From positions 2,790,001 to 2,854,000 of the forward strand of contig CP001622.1 in NCBI GenBank assembly GCA_000023185.1: DNA of 64,000 nt, given 5' to 3'. A program made the translations under genes and the position numbers. Under the pieces are notes generated by a model, which was not told the origin of the DNA, made no database searches, and was given only the letters and a program-made list of their open reading frames with translations. Shown piece by piece: positions 16,967-25,721 of the stretch. This stretch comes from Rhizobium leguminosarum bv. trifolii WSM1325. Its GTDB lineage: Bacteria > Pseudomonadota > Alphaproteobacteria > Rhizobiales > Rhizobiaceae. Each line of letters begins with the position of its first letter. Position 1 is the first letter of the stretch.

Positions 16967-18910
16967 TTAACTTGCCTGTTTGACGCGCATGTACCATTCG
17001 ACGAGGCGCCGAACCTGCCTCTCCGTGTAACCCCGCGCGGCCATGCGCGAGACGAATTCGCTGTGCTTCTTTTCCGTTTCGGAATCCTTCTTCGATCCGA
17101 AGGAAATGACCGGCAAAAGATCTTCGACCTGCGAGAACATTCGCTTTTCGATGACTTCCCGGATTTTCTCGTAGCTCGTCCATGACGGATTCTTTCCGCC
17201 GTTGGCTGCCCGCGATCTCAAGCAGAACTTGACGATTTCGTTGCGGAAATCCTTCGGATTGGCAATTCCCGCCGGCTTTTCGATTTTCGTCAGTTCCTGG
17301 TTGAGGAGCTCGCGATCGAGTAGCTGGCCGGTATCGGGATCCTTGAAGTCCACGTCTTCGATCCAGGCATCGGCATAGTCGACGTAGCGGTCGAACAGAT
17401 TCTGTCCGTAATCCGCATAGGACTCAAGATAGGCCTTCTGGATTTCATTTCCAATGAACTCTGCGTAACGCGGCGCAAGATCGGCCTTGATGAATTCCAG
17501 ATATCGCTTCTCGACATCGTCGGAAAACTGCTCGCGGCGGATCGACTGCTCCAGCACATACATCAGATGAACTGGATCGGCGCCAATATCCGTGGTGTCG
17601 TGATTGAAAGTGGAGGCGAGCACCTTGAAGGCGAAGCGGGTCGATATGCCGTCCATGCCCTCGTCGATGCCGGCGGCATCCCGATATTCCTGGACACTGC
17701 GGGCGCGCGGATCCGTCTCCTTCAGGCTTTCGCCGTCATAGGTGCGCATCTTCGAGAAGTATGTCGAATTCTCATGCTTGCGCAGACGCGACAGCACGGA
17801 GAAGCGGGCCAGCATTTCGAGCGTCGCCGGAGCGCATGGTGTATCCGCGAGTTCCGATCCCTCGATCAGCTTCTCGTAGATCTTCTGCTCTTCCGTCACG
17901 CGCAGGCAATAGGGCACCTTGATCACGCAAATACGGTCAATGAAGGCTTCGTTGTTCTTGTTGGCCTTGAAGGTTTGCCATTCCGCTTCGTTCGAATGCG
18001 CAAGGACGATGCCGGTGAAGGGTATGGCGCCGATGTTCTCGGAGCCGATATAGTTCCCCTCCTGCGTCGCCGTCAGCAGCGGATGCAGCATCTTGATCGG
18101 CGCCTTGAACATCTCGACGAACTCGAGCACGCCCTGATTGGCGCGATTGAGGCCGCCAGAATAGCTGTAGGCATCGGGATCGTTTTGGGAATAAGTCTCC
18201 AGCTTGCGGATATCGACCTTGCCGACCAGCGACGAGATATCCTGATTGTTCTCGTCTCCAGGCTCGGTCTTGGCGATCGCAATTTGGCGCAACCGCGAAG
18301 GCTGTACTCTGACGACACGGAAGCGGGAAATATCGCCCCCAAAATCATCGAGCCGCTTCAGGCACCAAGGGCTCATCAGTCCGCTTAGGCGTCGCAGGGG
18401 AATGCCGTATTGCTCCTGCAGGAGCGATCCCATCGTGTCCGGGTCGAAGAGGTTGAGCGGACTTTCGAAAACGGGGCTGATCTCGTCACCCGCCTTCAGC
18501 ACGTAGATCGGATGAAGCTCCATCAGCAGCTTCAGCCGCTCAGCCAGAGATGACTTGCCGCCGCCGACCGGGCCGAGCAGATAGAGGATCTGTTTGCGCT
18601 CCTCGAGCCCCTGCGCCGCGTGCCGGAAGAATGAAACGATTCGTTCGATTGTCTCTTCCATGCCGTGGAAGCCGACAAAGGCCGGATAAATCCGGATGGT
18701 CCGGTTCATGAATATCCGACCGAGGCGCGTGTCCCTGGCGGTGTCGACCATCTGCGGTTCGCCTATCGCGGCGAGCAGGCGCTCGGTCGCATTGGCATAG
18801 GCAAGCGGTTCTTTTTTACAAAGGTCGAGATAATCCGAGATCGACATATCGGTCTCGCGACGCGCATCATAACTGCGGGTGAACGCATCAAATACGGATT
18901 CGCTCAGCAT
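16967..18910 (-). CDS. prkA: PrkA serine protein kinase / AAA+ stress protein (YeaG)
   Basis: 647-residue PrkA family protein: AAA+ domain with Walker A GPVGGGKS (113-120), followed by the PrkA C-terminal kinase-like region (about 400-640). E. coli YeaG is a Ser/Thr kinase induced by nitrogen starvation and stationary phase; recent work on Bacillus PrkA also reports Lon-like protease activity, so the exact activity here is open. The ATG at 18910 has GGAGGG three bases upstream, better than the in-frame start at 18937. It is first in the operon with yeaH and spoVR, and a candidate EcfG (general stress) promoter lies just upstream. Confidence 0.95.
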   Translation of the reverse strand: MLSESVFDAFTRSYDARRETDMSISDYLDLCKKEPLAYANATERLLAAIGEPQMVDTARDTRLGRIFMNRTIRIYPAFVGFHGMEETIERIVSFFRHAAQGLEERKQILYLLGPVGGGKSSLAERLKLLMELHPIYVLKAGDEISPVFESPLNLFDPDTMGSLLQEQYGIPLRRLSGLMSPWCLKRLDDFGGDISRFRVVRVQPSRLRQIAIAKTEPGDENNQDISSLVGKVDIRKLETYSQNDPDAYSYSGGLNRANQGVLEFVEMFKAPIKMLHPLLTATQEGNYIGSENIGAIPFTGIVLAHSNEAEWQTFKANKNNEAFIDRICVIKVPYCLRVTEEQKIYEKLIEGSELADTPCAPATLEMLARFSVLSRLRKHENSTYFSKMRTYDGESLKETDPRARSVQEYRDAAGIDEGMDGISTRFAFKVLASTFNHDTTDIGADPVHLMYVLEQSIRREQFSDDVEKRYLEFIKADLAPRYAEFIGNEIQKAYLESYADYGQNLFDRYVDYADAWIEDVDFKDPDTGQLLDRELLNQELTKIEKPAGIANPKDFRNEIVKFCLRSRAANGGKNPSWTSYEKIREVIEKRMFSQVEDLLPVISFGSKKDSETEKKHSEFVSRMAARGYTERQVRRLVEWYMRVKQAS

Positions 18911-18956
18911 GGGCCCTCCATTCAAGGTTAATGCCACAGGCTTCAGGTGTCCTTAT

Positions 18957-18982
18957 AACCATCGAGATGGCCATGACGTTCC
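18957..18982 (-). promoter_or_regulatory. Candidate EcfG (general stress sigma factor) promoter for prkA
   Basis: Reading the minus strand, GGAAC (18982-18978) is followed after 17 bases by GGTT (18960-18957). The alphaproteobacterial EcfG consensus is GGAAC-N16/17-CGTT, so only the first base of the -10 differs. The element ends 46 bp upstream of the prkA ATG, a good position. Assignment is inference. Confidence 0.45.
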
Positions 18983-19341
18983 TGAGAATCAATAGTTTCG
19001 TCGGTTATTCCACGCTCACCGGCCGTTTCTAGCAATGCACGAAATTGTGCATCCACCGGTTCTTTAATTACTCTACGAAACTGTTGGTCAGTATAGTGGA
19101 GAAAGACGCCATCGCGGTATCAGCACATTTCACGACGTGACAGAAAGATGAAAAAGGTGTGCAATGTCGCCCGTGATTCGAGGTCTCGAAAATCAGCGGT
19201 CGGCAGGCGGAGAGCCAGCTTCGATCGGTGAATATCGATGTGCGACGGGCCATATGACGTTCGAAAACTTGGGATATTCTTAGAGAAATGGGCGCATGAC
19301 GATCATGCGCTGGATATTGCGATCATCTCTCCGCAGGCCTC
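18983..19341. other. Intergenic stretch upstream of the prkA promoter
   Basis: With the promoter region this makes a 431-bp gap. It contains a small dyad (GCACGAAATTGTGC at 19036-19049). A 61-codon minus-strand frame at 19068-19253 has no ribosome site and no coding-like composition. No gene is supported here. Confidence 0.5.
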
Positions 19342-19818
19342 TCAGCCGTTGAACGCATCCTCGAGCGCGGCGACATCGATCTTGACCATGCCGAGCATCA
19401 CTTCGGTCACGCGCCTGGCCCGCTCACGGTCGCTGTCGGCGATCATCTCCGAGAGCACACGCGGCACGATCTGCCAGGAAAGGCCCCAGCGGTCCTTCAG
19501 CCAGCCGCAGGCCTCCGGCGTGCCGCCATTGCCTAAGAAAGCATCCCATATCCGATCGATCTCGGCCTGGCTTTCCACGAGAATCGCGATCGAGAAGGAA
19601 TGGTTGAAACTATCGAGCGGGCCGGCCTTCATGGCCAGGAAGGCCTGGTCAGCGAGCGTGAACTCGATCAGCTCGACGCTGCCGGGAGGCCCGCTCGGCG
19701 TTTCCGCCGGCAATATGGTGGTGCGGCCCATCCTGGAGTCCGGGATGACAGACACGTAGAATTCGACGGCTTCGCGGGCTTCCTCGGCGAACCAGAGATT
19801 TGAAACGATCTTCGGCAT
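19342..19818 (-). CDS. VOC family protein (PhnB/3-dmu-9_3-mt-like)
   Basis: 158-residue vicinal oxygen chelate fold protein of the PhnB/3-demethylubiquinone methyltransferase-like group: SNLWFAEEAREAVEFYVSVIP at the N-terminus, VELIEFTLADQAFLAMKAG in the middle, GWLKDRWGLSWQIVPRVL near the C-terminus. Enzymatic function is unknown for this subgroup. The ATG at 19818 is preceded by AAGGAGG, which fixes the start. It stands alone between the prkA region and uvrD. Confidence 0.9.
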   Translation of the reverse strand: MPKIVSNLWFAEEAREAVEFYVSVIPDSRMGRTTILPAETPSGPPGSVELIEFTLADQAFLAMKAGPLDSFNHSFSIAILVESQAEIDRIWDAFLGNGGTPEACGWLKDRWGLSWQIVPRVLSEMIADSDRERARRVTEVMLGMVKIDVAALEDAFNG

Positions 19819-20065
19819 GAAACGGCCTCCTTGTTGACGGGTGTTGATCCGGACTGCTGTCCGATGACCCAAGGACGCCTCACCGGCGCCTGATCCGACA
19901 GGCCGCGATTGGTATTTTCAGCCCCGCCCGCCCGCATCGCGGCTACAGCCGGGCTCGGCGGCGGCATTACCGCCCGCAACATACCGCCTGGAATAGCGCC
20001 GGCTCGGGAATGAAAGCAGAACATCTTTTCTGGTCTTTCCTTCCCGAATCACTACATTACGCGCC

Positions 20066-22546
20066 ATGAGCAATAGTTTCGACGATATGCCCTTCTTCGA
20101 CGAAGAGCCGGGCGAGATGGCGCGCAAGCCGCAGCCGCCTGCCGCACCCGCCGAACGGGCGCCCGCCGCCGGTGGCGGCATCGCCGCCCGCGCCATGGCG
20201 GCTCGCGACGGCGGCAAGCGACCGGATTATCTCGCCGGGTTGAACCCCGAGCAGACCGAAGCCGTCGAAACGCTTGAAGGCTCCGTCCTCGTGCTCGCCG
20301 GCGCCGGCACCGGCAAGACGCGCGTACTGACGACCCGCATCGCCCATATCCTCAACACCGGCCGCGCCTTCCCCTCGCAGATCCTCGCCGTCACCTTCAC
20401 CAATAAGGCCGCCCGCGAGATGAAGGAGCGCATCGCGCTGCTCGTCGGCGGCGCCGTCGAAGGCATGCCGTGGCTCGGCACCTTCCATTCGATCGGCGTC
20501 AAACTTCTGCGCCGCCACGGCGAGCTTGTCGGCCTGCGCTCCGATTTCACCATTCTCGACACCGACGACGTCGTCCGCCTCATCAAGCAGCTCATTCAGG
20601 CCGAAGGTCTCGACGACAAGCGCTGGCCAGCCAAGCAGTTCGCCGGCATGGTCGATACCTGGAAGAACAAGGGCCTCGGCCCCGCCGACATCCCCGAGGG
20701 TGATGCCCGCGCCTTTGCCAACGGCCGTGGCCGCGATCTCTATTTTGCCTATCAGGCGCGCCTGACGACGCTGAACGCCTGCGACTTCGGCGACCTGCTG
20801 ATGCATCCGATCGCGATCTTCCGCAAAAACCCGGATCTCCTGAAGGAATATCACGGCCGCTTCCGCTATATCCTCGTCGACGAGTACCAGGATACCAACA
20901 CGGCCCAGTACATGTGGCTCAGGCTTCTCGCTCAGCGCCCTAAGGGCGAGCTGCAGAACGTCTGCTGCGTTGGCGACGACGATCAGTCGATCTATGGCTG
21001 GCGCGGCGCCGAGGTCGACAATATCCTGCGTTTCGAGAAGGATTTCCCCGGCGCCAAGGTCATCAAGCTCGAGCGCAACTATCGTTCGACCGAACATATC
21101 CTCGGGGCCGCCGCCCATCTGATCGCCCATAATGAAGGTCGCCTCGGCAAGACGCTGTTCACCGACCGCTCCGATCCGGACGACGCCAAGGTGCAGGTCC
21201 ACGCCTCCTGGGACTCGGAGGAGGAAGCCCGCGCCATCGGCGAGGAGATCGAGCAACTCCAGCGGGGCAAGCATCTCTTGAACGACATGGCGATCCTCGT
21301 GCGCGCCTCCTTCCAGATGCGCGAATTCGAAGACCGCTTCGTCACCCTCGGCCTCAACTATCGCGTTATCGGCGGCCCGCGCTTCTACGAGCGCCTCGAG
21401 ATCCGCGATGCCATGGCCTATTTCCGCCTCGTTGCGCAGTCGGCCGACGACCTCGCTTTCGAGCGCATCGTCAACACACCGAAGCGCGGCCTCGGCGATA
21501 CGACGGTGCGCGCGCTGCACGACTATGCCCGTGCCCGCGATATCCCGATGCTTGCGGCAGCCGCCGACATCATCGAGACAGACGAGCTGAAGCCGAAGGC
21601 GCGAAAGGCGCTCTTCGACGTAATTCAATCTTTCCGCCGATGGCAGGAACTGCTTGAAAACACGCCGCATACCGAACTTGCCGAGCAGATTCTCGAAGAG
21701 TCCGGCTATACCGACATGTGGAAGAACGACAAGAGCGCCGAAGCACCCGGCCGCCTCGAAAACCTCAAGGAACTGATCCGCTCGATGGAAAGCTTCGAGT
21801 CGATGCGCGGCTTCCTCGAACACGTCTCCCTGGTGATGGATGCCGAAACCAACGAGAACCTCGATGCCGTCTCGATCATGACGCTGCACTCGGCCAAGGG
21901 TCTCGAATTCGACACCGTCTTCCTTCCCGGCTGGGAGGAAGGACTCTTCCCGCACCAGCGCTCGCTGGATGAGAGCGGCCGCGCCGGCCTGGAGGAGGAA
22001 CGCCGCCTCGCCTATGTCGGCATCACCCGCGCCAAGCACCGCTGCCACATCTGGTTCGTCTCCAACCGCCGCATCCACGGCCTCTGGCAATCGACCCTGC
22101 CCTCGCGTTTCCTCGATGAACTGCCGGAAACCCATGTCGAGGTCGCCGAAATGGAGCAAAGCTACGGCGGGTACGGCCGCGGCGGCTACGGCCAGTCCCG
22201 CTTCGACAAGGCCGAACCCTTCACCAATTCCTATTCCACGCCCGGCTGGAAACGCGCCCAGGCCAACAAGACCGACGCCACACGCGACAATTGGGGCACC
22301 CGCTCCGGCCACGCCGTCGAACGCATAGGTTACGGCGAAAGCGGCCCGAAGGGGCGCACGATCGAAGGTGAGCTGGTGGCGAAATCGACATCGTCGGAAC
22401 CGTCGAGATTCACCCCCGGCGATCGCGTGTTCCACCTGAAATTCGGCAACGGCAACATCACCGGCATCGAGGGCAACAAGCTGACGATTGAGTTCGACCG
22501 GGCCGGACAGAAGCGGGTCTTGGACGGGTTCGTCGAGCGCGTCTGA
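20066..22546 (+). CDS. uvrD: ATP-dependent DNA helicase UvrD/PcrA
   Basis: 826-residue superfamily 1A helicase acting in nucleotide excision and mismatch repair. Walker A AGAGTGKT is at 78-85; the Walker B region reads ILVDEYQDTN, with downstream motifs GDDDQSIYGWRGA, LERNYRS, TLHSAKGLEFD and YVGITRA all intact. The first ~55 residues are a low-complexity Pro/Ala/Gly extension. The C-terminus (FHLKFGNGNITGIEGNKLTIEFD) is the Tudor-like tail that contacts RNA polymerase in PcrA. A 792-codon frame on the opposite strand is a codon-bias shadow. Confidence 0.96.
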   Translation: MSNSFDDMPFFDEEPGEMARKPQPPAAPAERAPAAGGGIAARAMAARDGGKRPDYLAGLNPEQTEAVETLEGSVLVLAGAGTGKTRVLTTRIAHILNTGRAFPSQILAVTFTNKAAREMKERIALLVGGAVEGMPWLGTFHSIGVKLLRRHGELVGLRSDFTILDTDDVVRLIKQLIQAEGLDDKRWPAKQFAGMVDTWKNKGLGPADIPEGDARAFANGRGRDLYFAYQARLTTLNACDFGDLLMHPIAIFRKNPDLLKEYHGRFRYILVDEYQDTNTAQYMWLRLLAQRPKGELQNVCCVGDDDQSIYGWRGAEVDNILRFEKDFPGAKVIKLERNYRSTEHILGAAAHLIAHNEGRLGKTLFTDRSDPDDAKVQVHASWDSEEEARAIGEEIEQLQRGKHLLNDMAILVRASFQMREFEDRFVTLGLNYRVIGGPRFYERLEIRDAMAYFRLVAQSADDLAFERIVNTPKRGLGDTTVRALHDYARARDIPMLAAAADIIETDELKPKARKALFDVIQSFRRWQELLENTPHTELAEQILEESGYTDMWKNDKSAEAPGRLENLKELIRSMESFESMRGFLEHVSLVMDAETNENLDAVSIMTLHSAKGLEFDTVFLPGWEEGLFPHQRSLDESGRAGLEEERRLAYVGITRAKHRCHIWFVSNRRIHGLWQSTLPSRFLDELPETHVEVAEMEQSYGGYGRGGYGQSRFDKAEPFTNSYSTPGWKRAQANKTDATRDNWGTRSGHAVERIGYGESGPKGRTIEGELVAKSTSSEPSRFTPGDRVFHLKFGNGNITGIEGNKLTIEFDRAGQKRVLDGFVERV

Positions 22547-22570
22547 CCTCGCGTCAGTATGACGCGAAGT

Positions 22571-22918
22571 TTACCCGAGCATCCGCATCCTTCCGAGCCC
22601 GAGAATATCGTTGATCAGGGCAATGCCCATTCCCGCCGCGACGATTCCCAATCCGATCAGAAAGAGCCGGCGAGACCGGTCATATTTGGCGGCAAACAGG
22701 GAGTCCCGCGCCAGCAGATCGGCAAAGACTTTCACCTGGACGGCGATGCCCACGGTCAGGAACAGCATCGGCAGAATATCGATGCTGGTCCAGTCATTAG
22801 GATTGGAAACCCAGACACTGATGAAATTGAGCGAGAAACCAAGGATGATCCCGGCCGCCGTCAGCGACCCGTTGCGAAACGTCGCGTCGATCTTTTCGTC
22901 GAGATCCGGCTCTGGCAT
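22571..22918 (-). CDS. Small membrane protein of unknown function
   Basis: 115-residue protein with about three hydrophobic segments (around residues 18-34, 45-65 and 84-104: LTAAGIILGFSLNFISVWV, ILPMLFLTVGIAVQVKVFA, LFLIGLGIVAAGMGIALIN) after an acidic N-terminus (MPEPDLDEKIDATFRNG). I do not recognise the family. The start at 22918 is chosen because the frame upstream to 23152 has no coding character; the ribosome site (GGAAGC) is weak. It is convergent with uvrD, with 24 bp between the stops. Confidence 0.7.
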   Translation of the reverse strand: MPEPDLDEKIDATFRNGSLTAAGIILGFSLNFISVWVSNPNDWTSIDILPMLFLTVGIAVQVKVFADLLARDSLFAAKYDRSRRLFLIGLGIVAAGMGIALINDILGLGRMRMLG

Positions 22919-23320
22919 GGCTTCGCTTCCGTCTTGCTTCTGAGGGTAAGAAAGGCAGAAATCATCACCCGGAGCAAGGTCGACCTGAAGTCGCCCCTCG
23001 CGGAAAGCAGACGAAATGCCGCAGCCGCGCAAACCCGAACACTCCGCCCATAGCTCCTCCACGTGCTCCATTACGGCAATTTCGGGCCAACACCGGCATG
23101 GATTTAATCGCGCCCAGACAAACCGACCGCCAAAAAAAGCCAATAAATCCAATGAAAAACTTTGGTAACCGAAAAGGTTAACGTGCGTTGCCTCACATCG
23201 TCAATCGCACTTCCGCCCTGTCAAAACGTCGCTTTGACGCCTTTCGCAAATCAGCTTAGCCCAGAGGCTGCCCGCCCATGAAAGGCGGGCTTCACGACGA
23301 ACTTTTCAAAGGAGGTTCCA

Positions 23321-23818
23321 GTGACCAGTGTTTCATCTCTCGGCAGCACCTTAACTCAATATCAGTCTCCGCTTTCCAGTCTGGACAAGAATGGCGACGG
23401 CGTCATTTCGGCGGACGAGTTGGCCGCCGCCTCGCAGTCCTCGACTTCGGCCACGGCGTCGACCGACAGCGACGACAGCAGCACCGATATCGTCAAGAAG
23501 ATTACCGCCGACATCCTGTCGCTGATGCTGTCCATGCAGAAGACCGACGGCAGTGACGATCAGGGCGACGGCGGCGATCAGAGCGAGGGCGCTTCCAAGG
23601 GTGTCTTCGCCGCAATGGATACGAATGGCGACGGCAAGTTGACCGAGTCTGAATTTCTTGCCGCCGATCCGAACAGCATCAAGACTTCAGGCGACAGCGA
23701 TCCGCTCCTGACCAAAGTGCTGAGCGACATGCAGACGGCCCTTCAGGCCTACCGCAATACCTACGGCGCTTCCGCCGCAGCAGGTGATTCTGCAGCCGAC
23801 AACGTGGCGGCGGCCTAG
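23321..23818 (+). CDS. EF-hand domain protein
   Basis: 165-residue acidic, Ser/Asp-rich protein with two canonical EF-hand loops, at 22-33 (DKNGDGVISADE) and 101-112 (DTNGDGKLTESE). Both have Asp at positions 1, 3/5 and Glu at 12, so calcium binding is expected. They are separated by a disordered Asp/Ser stretch and one amphipathic helix (DIVKKITADILSLMLSM). No signal peptide is visible, although Rhizobium exports other EF-hand proteins without a classical signal. The GTG start has a near-perfect AAAGGAGG at good spacing, implying strong translation. The role is unknown. Confidence 0.85.
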   Translation: MTSVSSLGSTLTQYQSPLSSLDKNGDGVISADELAAASQSSTSATASTDSDDSSTDIVKKITADILSLMLSMQKTDGSDDQGDGGDQSEGASKGVFAAMDTNGDGKLTESEFLAADPNSIKTSGDSDPLLTKVLSDMQTALQAYRNTYGASAAAGDSAADNVAAA

Positions 23819-24132
23819 CCGGGAGATCCGGGCTCTGCCGGGGGAGCCTCGATCCATCGATGCCGCACAAAAGCGTCCTACGCGGCAATTGCCGCCGTCG
23901 CGGGCTGTGTCCGCGATGCGGAAATCATGCACGCGCCTTCCCCTCCGTTCGATTTCAACACGAGAACCGCCGCCAGCTATCGTAATGATTGCATTAGAGC
24001 ATTCTGTTTCGACGACTTACTACCGCTAGTGCCAGATTTAACACTTGCGCGTCCGCGTCTGGAAATCCACTAGTTGATCCATTCAGTGTGCTTGGCGTCT
24101 TACACTGCAATAAAGCGAAGGGATTGGCCTTG
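23819..24132. other. Intergenic region between the EF-hand gene and pncA
   Basis: 314 bp without a supported gene. It holds a nested inverted repeat at 24026-24073: outer arms CTAGTG/CACTAG and inner arms CCAGA/TCTGG. This dyad ends about 60 bp before the pncA ATG and could be an operator or leader hairpin. No clear terminator for the EF-hand gene was seen. Confidence 0.5.
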
Positions 24133-24759
24133 ATGAAAGCGCTGCTGCTCGTCGATATTCAGAACGGCTTCTGTCCGGGCGGCAATCTGCCGGTGCCGGA
24201 GGGCGACAAGGTGGTTCCCGTCGCAAACAGACTGATCGACAGCGGCAAATACGATCTGATCGTCGCCTCGCAGGACTGGCATCCGCCGGGCCACGGCAGC
24301 TTCGCCTCCGCCCATCCCGGTGCCGCCCCCTTCGAGATGGGAGAACTGTCGGGCAAGCCGCAGATGATGTGGCCCGACCACTGCATGCAGGGTACGCTCG
24401 ATGCCGAACTGCACCCCGAGCTCAAATCCGAAGAGATCGACCTGATTCAGCAGAAGGGCGAGGATCCTGATATCGACAGCTATTCGGCCTTCCGCGACAA
24501 TGACCGCGATGCCTCGACCGGCCTTTCCGATTTCCTTGAGGATCAGGGCGTCACCGACCTCGACGTCTGCGGGCTGGCGACCGACTATTGCGTCAAGTTC
24601 TCCGCGCTCGACGCGCTGGAGATGATGCCGGGTGTCCGCGTCCGCTTCATCGAGGATGCAAGCCGCGGCATCACGCCCGAAGGCGTCGCCGCCGCCATCG
24701 AGGAGATGCGGGCGCATGGCATCGCGATCGTCGACAGCACCAAGATCCTGGCCGGCTAG
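24133..24759 (+). CDS. pncA: Nicotinamidase / pyrazinamidase
   Basis: 208-residue cysteine hydrolase that converts nicotinamide to nicotinate in NAD salvage. The catalytic triad is D8, K108 and C153 (VDIQNGF, QQKGEDPD, ATDYCVKFSA); metal ligands D48, H50 and H54 lie in SQDWHPPGH. Length fits the family. The ATG at 24133 is preferred over an in-frame start at 24088 because MKALLLVDIQNGF is the family N-terminus and AAGGGA lies upstream. A decayed duplicate of its last ~25 codons lies at 25607-25705. Confidence 0.95.
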   Translation: MKALLLVDIQNGFCPGGNLPVPEGDKVVPVANRLIDSGKYDLIVASQDWHPPGHGSFASAHPGAAPFEMGELSGKPQMMWPDHCMQGTLDAELHPELKSEEIDLIQQKGEDPDIDSYSAFRDNDRDASTGLSDFLEDQGVTDLDVCGLATDYCVKFSALDALEMMPGVRVRFIEDASRGITPEGVAAAIEEMRAHGIAIVDSTKILAG

Positions 24760-24858
24760 TTCAGCTCGGATACCGCCCGAAAAAACCGCGTCGGATGTCG
24801 GATCGGGGCAAGCCAATCCGTCCTTGGCTCTGAACACACCAACAATGGGAGTCGAGAG

Positions 24859-25524
24859 ATGAGAAAGCTTGTTGCTGCAGCCTTCGTCAGTTTGGACGGT
24901 GTCATGCAGGCGCCGGGCGGGCCGCGGGAGGATCCGACCGGCGGCTTCACGCAGGGCGGCTGGACCGTTAACTATTGGGACGAGCCGATGGGCCAGTTCA
25001 TGGGCGGGATCTTTACCGATCCCTTCGAACTGGTGCTCGGCCGCAAGACCTACGAAATCTTCGCCGCGCACTGGCCCTTCGTAGGGAAAGACGATCCGAT
25101 TGGCAAGGTCTTCAACGCCGTGACCAAATATGTCGCGACCACTTCCACGCAGCCGCTCACCTGGGCAAATTCCGTCGCTCTGCGCGGCGATGCAGCTGCC
25201 GAAATCGCCCGGTTGAAGCAGCAGGATGGCCCCGCCCTCCTGACACAGGGCAGCAGCGGCCTGTTGCAGACCCTATTGGCGCATGACCTGATCGACGAGC
25301 TCCGGCTTCTGACTTTCCCGCTCGTGCTTGGCCCGGGCAAACGCCTGTTCGGTCAAGGCGCCAAGCCGGAGGCGCTGAAGCTCACCGCCAACACGATATC
25401 GACGACGGGCGTGATCATGAGCGTCTACGAGCGTGCCGGCGCAATCAAGACAGGCACATTCGAGCTGGCGCAGCCCTCGGAGGCTGAGATCGAACGCCGG
25501 GAGCGAATGAAGCGCGAAGGCTGA
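24859..25524 (+). CDS. Dihydrofolate reductase family protein (RibD C-terminal-like)
   Basis: 221 residues with the DHFR-like RibD C-terminal fold: MRKLVAAAFVSLDGVMQAPG, GRKTYEIFAAHWP and LLTFPLVLGPGKRLFG. Such stand-alone proteins are probable NADPH reductases of unknown substrate; they are not the housekeeping FolA. A GGGAG site precedes the ATG. It follows pncA by 99 bp on the same strand, and the two may be co-transcribed. Confidence 0.88.
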   Translation: MRKLVAAAFVSLDGVMQAPGGPREDPTGGFTQGGWTVNYWDEPMGQFMGGIFTDPFELVLGRKTYEIFAAHWPFVGKDDPIGKVFNAVTKYVATTSTQPLTWANSVALRGDAAAEIARLKQQDGPALLTQGSSGLLQTLLAHDLIDELRLLTFPLVLGPGKRLFGQGAKPEALKLTANTISTTGVIMSVYERAGAIKTGTFELAQPSEAEIERRERMKREG

Positions 25525-25606
25525 ACGCGCCTCCACGGTTGCGGGGCCGCGAGCGCCGTCCCGTCCCGCTTATAGGCTCCTGCCCTTCTTCTTCTGGTCG
25601 CGCTCC

Positions 25607-25705
25607 AGTCGCGGCACCACTCCCGAAGGTATTGCCGCCGCGATCGGCGAGATGCCGGCGCATGGCATCACAATGATCAAATGCGTGGGCGTGTTGTGCG
25701 AATAA
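25607..25705 (+). pseudogene. Decayed fragment of the pncA 3' end
   Basis: Thirty-two codons reading SRGTTPEGIAAAIGEMPAHG and then a diverged tail to TAA. The first part aligns without gaps to residues 176-195 of the pncA product at 24133 (SRGITPEGVAAAIEEMRAHG), and the DNA is clearly similar through the CATGGCATC stretch. Sequence before 25604 is not pncA-like. This is a partial duplication or the remnant of a second copy; no start codon or ribosome site belongs to it. Confidence 0.7.
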
Positions 25706-25721
25706 GCTGCTGGCTGGCATC

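Noticed and set aside
19068..19253. 61-codon minus-strand frame in the gap upstream of prkA
   Set aside because: No ribosome site, no G/C third-position bias, and Cys/Ser/Phe-rich composition as expected by chance.
20057..22435. 792-codon open frame on the minus strand opposite uvrD
   Set aside because: It mirrors the complete uvrD gene, has no ribosome site or recognisable domain, and arises from high-GC codon bias on the coding strand.
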